From: JBDTSW01 sp039930945
GTDB lineage: Bacteria > Actinomycetota > Thermoleophilia > Solirubrobacterales > 70-9
Assembly: GCA_039930945.1 (NCBI GenBank)
Contig: JBDTSW010000109.1
Coordinates: forward strand, 1 to 6,818
Direction of reading: 5' to 3'
Length of the DNA: 6,818 nucleotides
Of this stretch, positions 5,565 to 6,818 are shown piece by piece. The notes beneath the pieces are model-generated. The model did not search any database. It was not told the DNA's origin and worked only from the letters and a program-made list of their open reading frames with translations. Both the position numbers and the translations under genes were made by a program. Positions within the stretch are counted from its first letter, which is position 1. Each line of letters begins with the position of its first letter.

Positions 5565-5628
5565 GGGCGCGGAGCCTTACCCGGCAGGCTCATGCGCCCG
5601 ACCCGCGACTTCGTCGCTAGCCCGGGCG
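5565..5628. terminator. Two overlapping, mutually exclusive hairpins between convergent genes
   Basis: First fold: GGGCGC (5565-5570) and GAGCCT (5572-5577) pair with AGGCTC (5586-5591) and GCGCCC (5594-5599), a 12-bp stem with one small internal loop. Second fold: CGCCCG (5595-5600) pairs with CGGGCG (5623-5628) and encloses GCGAC-TTC-GTCGC (5605-5617). The two share 5595-5599, so only one can form fully. They lie beside the stop of the minus-strand response regulator and may end its transcript, though no T-run is seen on either strand. Confidence 0.45.
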
Positions 5629-5632
5629 TTGC

Positions 5633-6259
5633 TTAGTCGATGAGGGATGAGCGCATGCCGATCGCCACCGCGTGCGCGCGGTCGCGGGCGTGAAGCCGGG
5701 CGAGCACCGCCTTAGTGTGGGTGCGGACCGTCTCGGCGCTGAGACCCAGGCGCTTGGCGGTGTTCGAGGTGGAGTTGCCGTCGGCGATCATCTGCAGGAT
5801 CTGGCGCTGGCGCTTGGTCAGGGTGGAGCGGTGGCCGGGGGCGCCGTTCTGCGCGGCCGGATCGATGAAGCTCTCGGCGTCAGCGGCGGCGCTGACCGCG
5901 CGGTCGAGGGCTTCGGCGGGCGAGCTCTTGGCGACGTAGGCGGTCGCGCCCGCCTTGATCGCCTCGGTCGCCGCATGGCGCTCGGGCCGGGAGCCGTGGG
6001 CGACGATTCCGAGCCCGGGGCTGGTGTCGCGCAGGGCGCGGATGACCTCGGTGCCGGCGGGCTCGGAGGAGTCGGACGAGGAGCTGCGACCGAGATCGAT
6101 GATCGCGACGTCGAACTCGCCCAGGTCGGTCAGCATCTGCAGGGCATCCTCGCCGTTGGTGGCCTCCTCGACGACGAAGCGCTCGGCCAGCAATCGGCGC
6201 ACGCCCAGGCGCACCAAGGGATGGCCATCGACAACCAAGCATCGTCGTTCGTCACTCAT
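5633..6259 (-). CDS. NarL/LuxR-family response regulator with atypical receiver
   Basis: 208-residue two-domain transcription factor. The receiver (about 5-120) begins CLVVDGHPLVRLGV, and the phospho-acceptor should be Asp55 (DVAIIDLG), with the conserved Lys at 111 (AYVAKSS). The LuxR DNA-binding domain covers about 146-208 (LTKRQRQILQMIADGNSTSNTAKRLGLS, then AETVRTHTKAVLARL). Oddities: the acidic pair that binds Mg is usually Asp-Asp in VDDHP but is Asp11-Gly12 here. The loop after Asp55 has a Ser-rich insertion (RSSSSDSSEPAG) in place of the usual short LPGxxG. The Thr/Ser switch region reads AHGS (87-90). Phosphorylation may be weak or absent. The start is ATG 6257-6259, and only a weak GAG-type site precedes it. 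No partner kinase is adjacent. It converges on the HDOD-LuxR gene, whose DNA-binding domain is of the same family, and is divergent from the Rrf2 gene. Confidence 0.93.
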   Translation of the reverse strand: MSDERRCLVVDGHPLVRLGVRRLLAERFVVEEATNGEDALQMLTDLGEFDVAIIDLGRSSSSDSSEPAGTEVIRALRDTSPGLGIVAHGSRPERHAATEAIKAGATAYVAKSSPAEALDRAVSAAADAESFIDPAAQNGAPGHRSTLTKRQRQILQMIADGNSTSNTAKRLGLSAETVRTHTKAVLARLHARDRAHAVAIGMRSSLID

Positions 6260-6420
6260 TCACTCTGCCCCAGGCTTCGGAACTTGGCCCCGAAACACGA
6301 TGCCGATCGGTCGGGGTAGGTCGGTGGGGCCATCCTAGTCCCGGGCGCTTCGGGTGGCGGGACGTCCGTCGCTAGGAGCGCGGTTTTTCTTCGATCGGCC
6401 GCCTCCGGTACAAACAGGGG
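6260..6420. promoter_or_regulatory. Divergent promoter region (response regulator / Rrf2)
   Basis: 161 nt between divergent starts. On the minus strand TAGGAT (6332-6337) could be a -10 for the response regulator, about 73 nt from its ATG, with no good -35. An inverted repeat GTCCCG (6338-6343) / CGGGAC (6358-6363) lies next to it and could be an operator. CGATCGG occurs twice (6304-6310, 6392-6398), and GGTCGG occurs twice 10 bp apart (6309, 6319). None is strong alone. Confidence 0.3.
6409..6414 (+). promoter_or_regulatory. Possible -10 element for a leaderless rrf2 transcript
   Basis: TACAAA ends 6 nt before the GTG start of the Rrf2-family gene, the distance expected if transcription begins at the start codon. 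A T-rich stretch (6384-6391) sits in the -35 area without matching the consensus. AGGGG directly touches the GTG and is too close to be a normal ribosome binding site, which favours leaderless translation. Confidence 0.35.
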
Positions 6421-6818
6421 GTGATCTCCGTCACCTCGAAGTCCCGCTACGCCGTCGTCGCCATGGCCGAGCTGGCCCGCTCGGGCGACAAGCCGGTGCC
6501 GATCGCCCAGGTCGCCGAGCGCCGCGGGATGCCGGTGCAGTTCCTCGAACAGCTGTTCTCGACTCTGCGCCGCGATGGCCTCCTGCACAGCCAGCGGGGG
6601 GTAAAGGGGGGCTACACGCTGGGCCGCGCTCCCGATCAGATCACCGTGCTCGAGGTGGTGCAGTCGCTCGACGGCCGCGTCGGCGAGGAGGCCTCAGAGG
6701 CCGGCGGCATCTGGGCCGAGGGCGTCGATTCGCTGCGCGAGGTCTTCCGCTCGACGACGATCGCCGACATCGCCCGCCGCGAGGCCGAGGACGCCGGCTC
6801 GCAGATGTACTACATCTA
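6421..6818 (+). CDS. Rrf2-family transcriptional regulator (cut at right edge)
   Basis: DNA-binding regulator of the Rrf2 family (IscR, CymR, NsrR relatives). 132 codons are visible. The winged helix-turn-helix covers about residues 5-70: SVTSKSRYAVVAMAELA, recognition region VAERRGMPVQFLEQLFSTLRR, and the family wing RGVKGGYTLGRAP. A dimerisation helix follows (ITVLEVVQSLDG onward). The last residues are QMYYI, then TA at the window edge. This looks like a natural C-terminus, so probably only the last base of the stop is missing. No Cys occurs anywhere, so it cannot hold an Fe-S cluster through the three-Cys ligation of IscR or NsrR, and a CymR-like protein-protein or ligand mechanism is more likely. 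The start is GTG 6421. Its partner gene, often for cysteine or Fe-S metabolism in this family, would lie to the right, outside the window. Confidence 0.92.
   Translation, partial: MISVTSKSRYAVVAMAELARSGDKPVPIAQVAERRGMPVQFLEQLFSTLRRDGLLHSQRGVKGGYTLGRAPDQITVLEVVQSLDGRVGEEASEAGGIWAEGVDSLREVFRSTTIADIARREAEDAGSQMYYI

Noticed and set aside
6279..6285. GGAACTT, like an ECF sigma -35 box
   Set aside because: No matching -10 is found 15-17 nt downstream, and it is about 136 nt from the rrf2 start.

Overview
The window is high-GC DNA with tightly packed genes, GTG as well as ATG starts, few strong Shine-Dalgarno sequences, and Arg/Ala/Gly-rich proteins. Together with an LPFTG-type sortase substrate and the style of the regulators, this suggests an actinobacterium, probably of the Thermoleophilia/Solirubrobacterales type. 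The placement is inferred from general style, not from a marker search.

Layout. (1) 1-1115, minus: the N-terminal two thirds of a membrane sensor histidine kinase that runs off the left edge. (2) 1170-1547, minus: a small single-pass membrane protein just upstream of the kinase, probably in its operon. (3) 1548-1692: a divergent intergenic region holding a symmetric array of six hexamers, three ATGAGA-type sites 11 bp apart facing three inverted copies 11 bp apart. (4) 1693-2013, plus: a tiny exported protein with a CxxC pair and an LPFTG cell-wall sorting signal. (5) 2027-2902, minus: endonuclease IV (nfo). (6) 2901-4301, plus: glutamyl-tRNA synthetase (gltX), whose start codon overlaps that of nfo in a shared CATG. 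(7) 4425-5486, plus: an HDOD domain fused to a LuxR-type DNA-binding domain. (8) 5487-5632: a hairpin-rich spacer between convergent genes. (9) 5633-6259, minus: a NarL/LuxR-type response regulator with an atypical receiver. (10) 6421-6818, plus: an Rrf2-family regulator cut by the right edge, probably only at its stop codon.

How it may work together. The left third looks like a cell-envelope signalling module: kinase, accessory membrane protein and a divergent sortase-anchored mini-protein around one operator whose 11-bp phasing is what OmpR/PhoB-type regulators recognise. Its response regulator is not in the window. The two small proteins share an SPxxDQY motif on their predicted outer faces. 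The middle holds two housekeeping genes (DNA repair and translation) in unusually tight head-to-head contact, so each gene's upstream signals must lie inside the other's coding sequence. The right third is regulatory: an HDOD-LuxR protein, a LuxR response regulator and an Rrf2 regulator, with no visible shared target. No mobile element, CRISPR array, tRNA or rRNA gene was seen.
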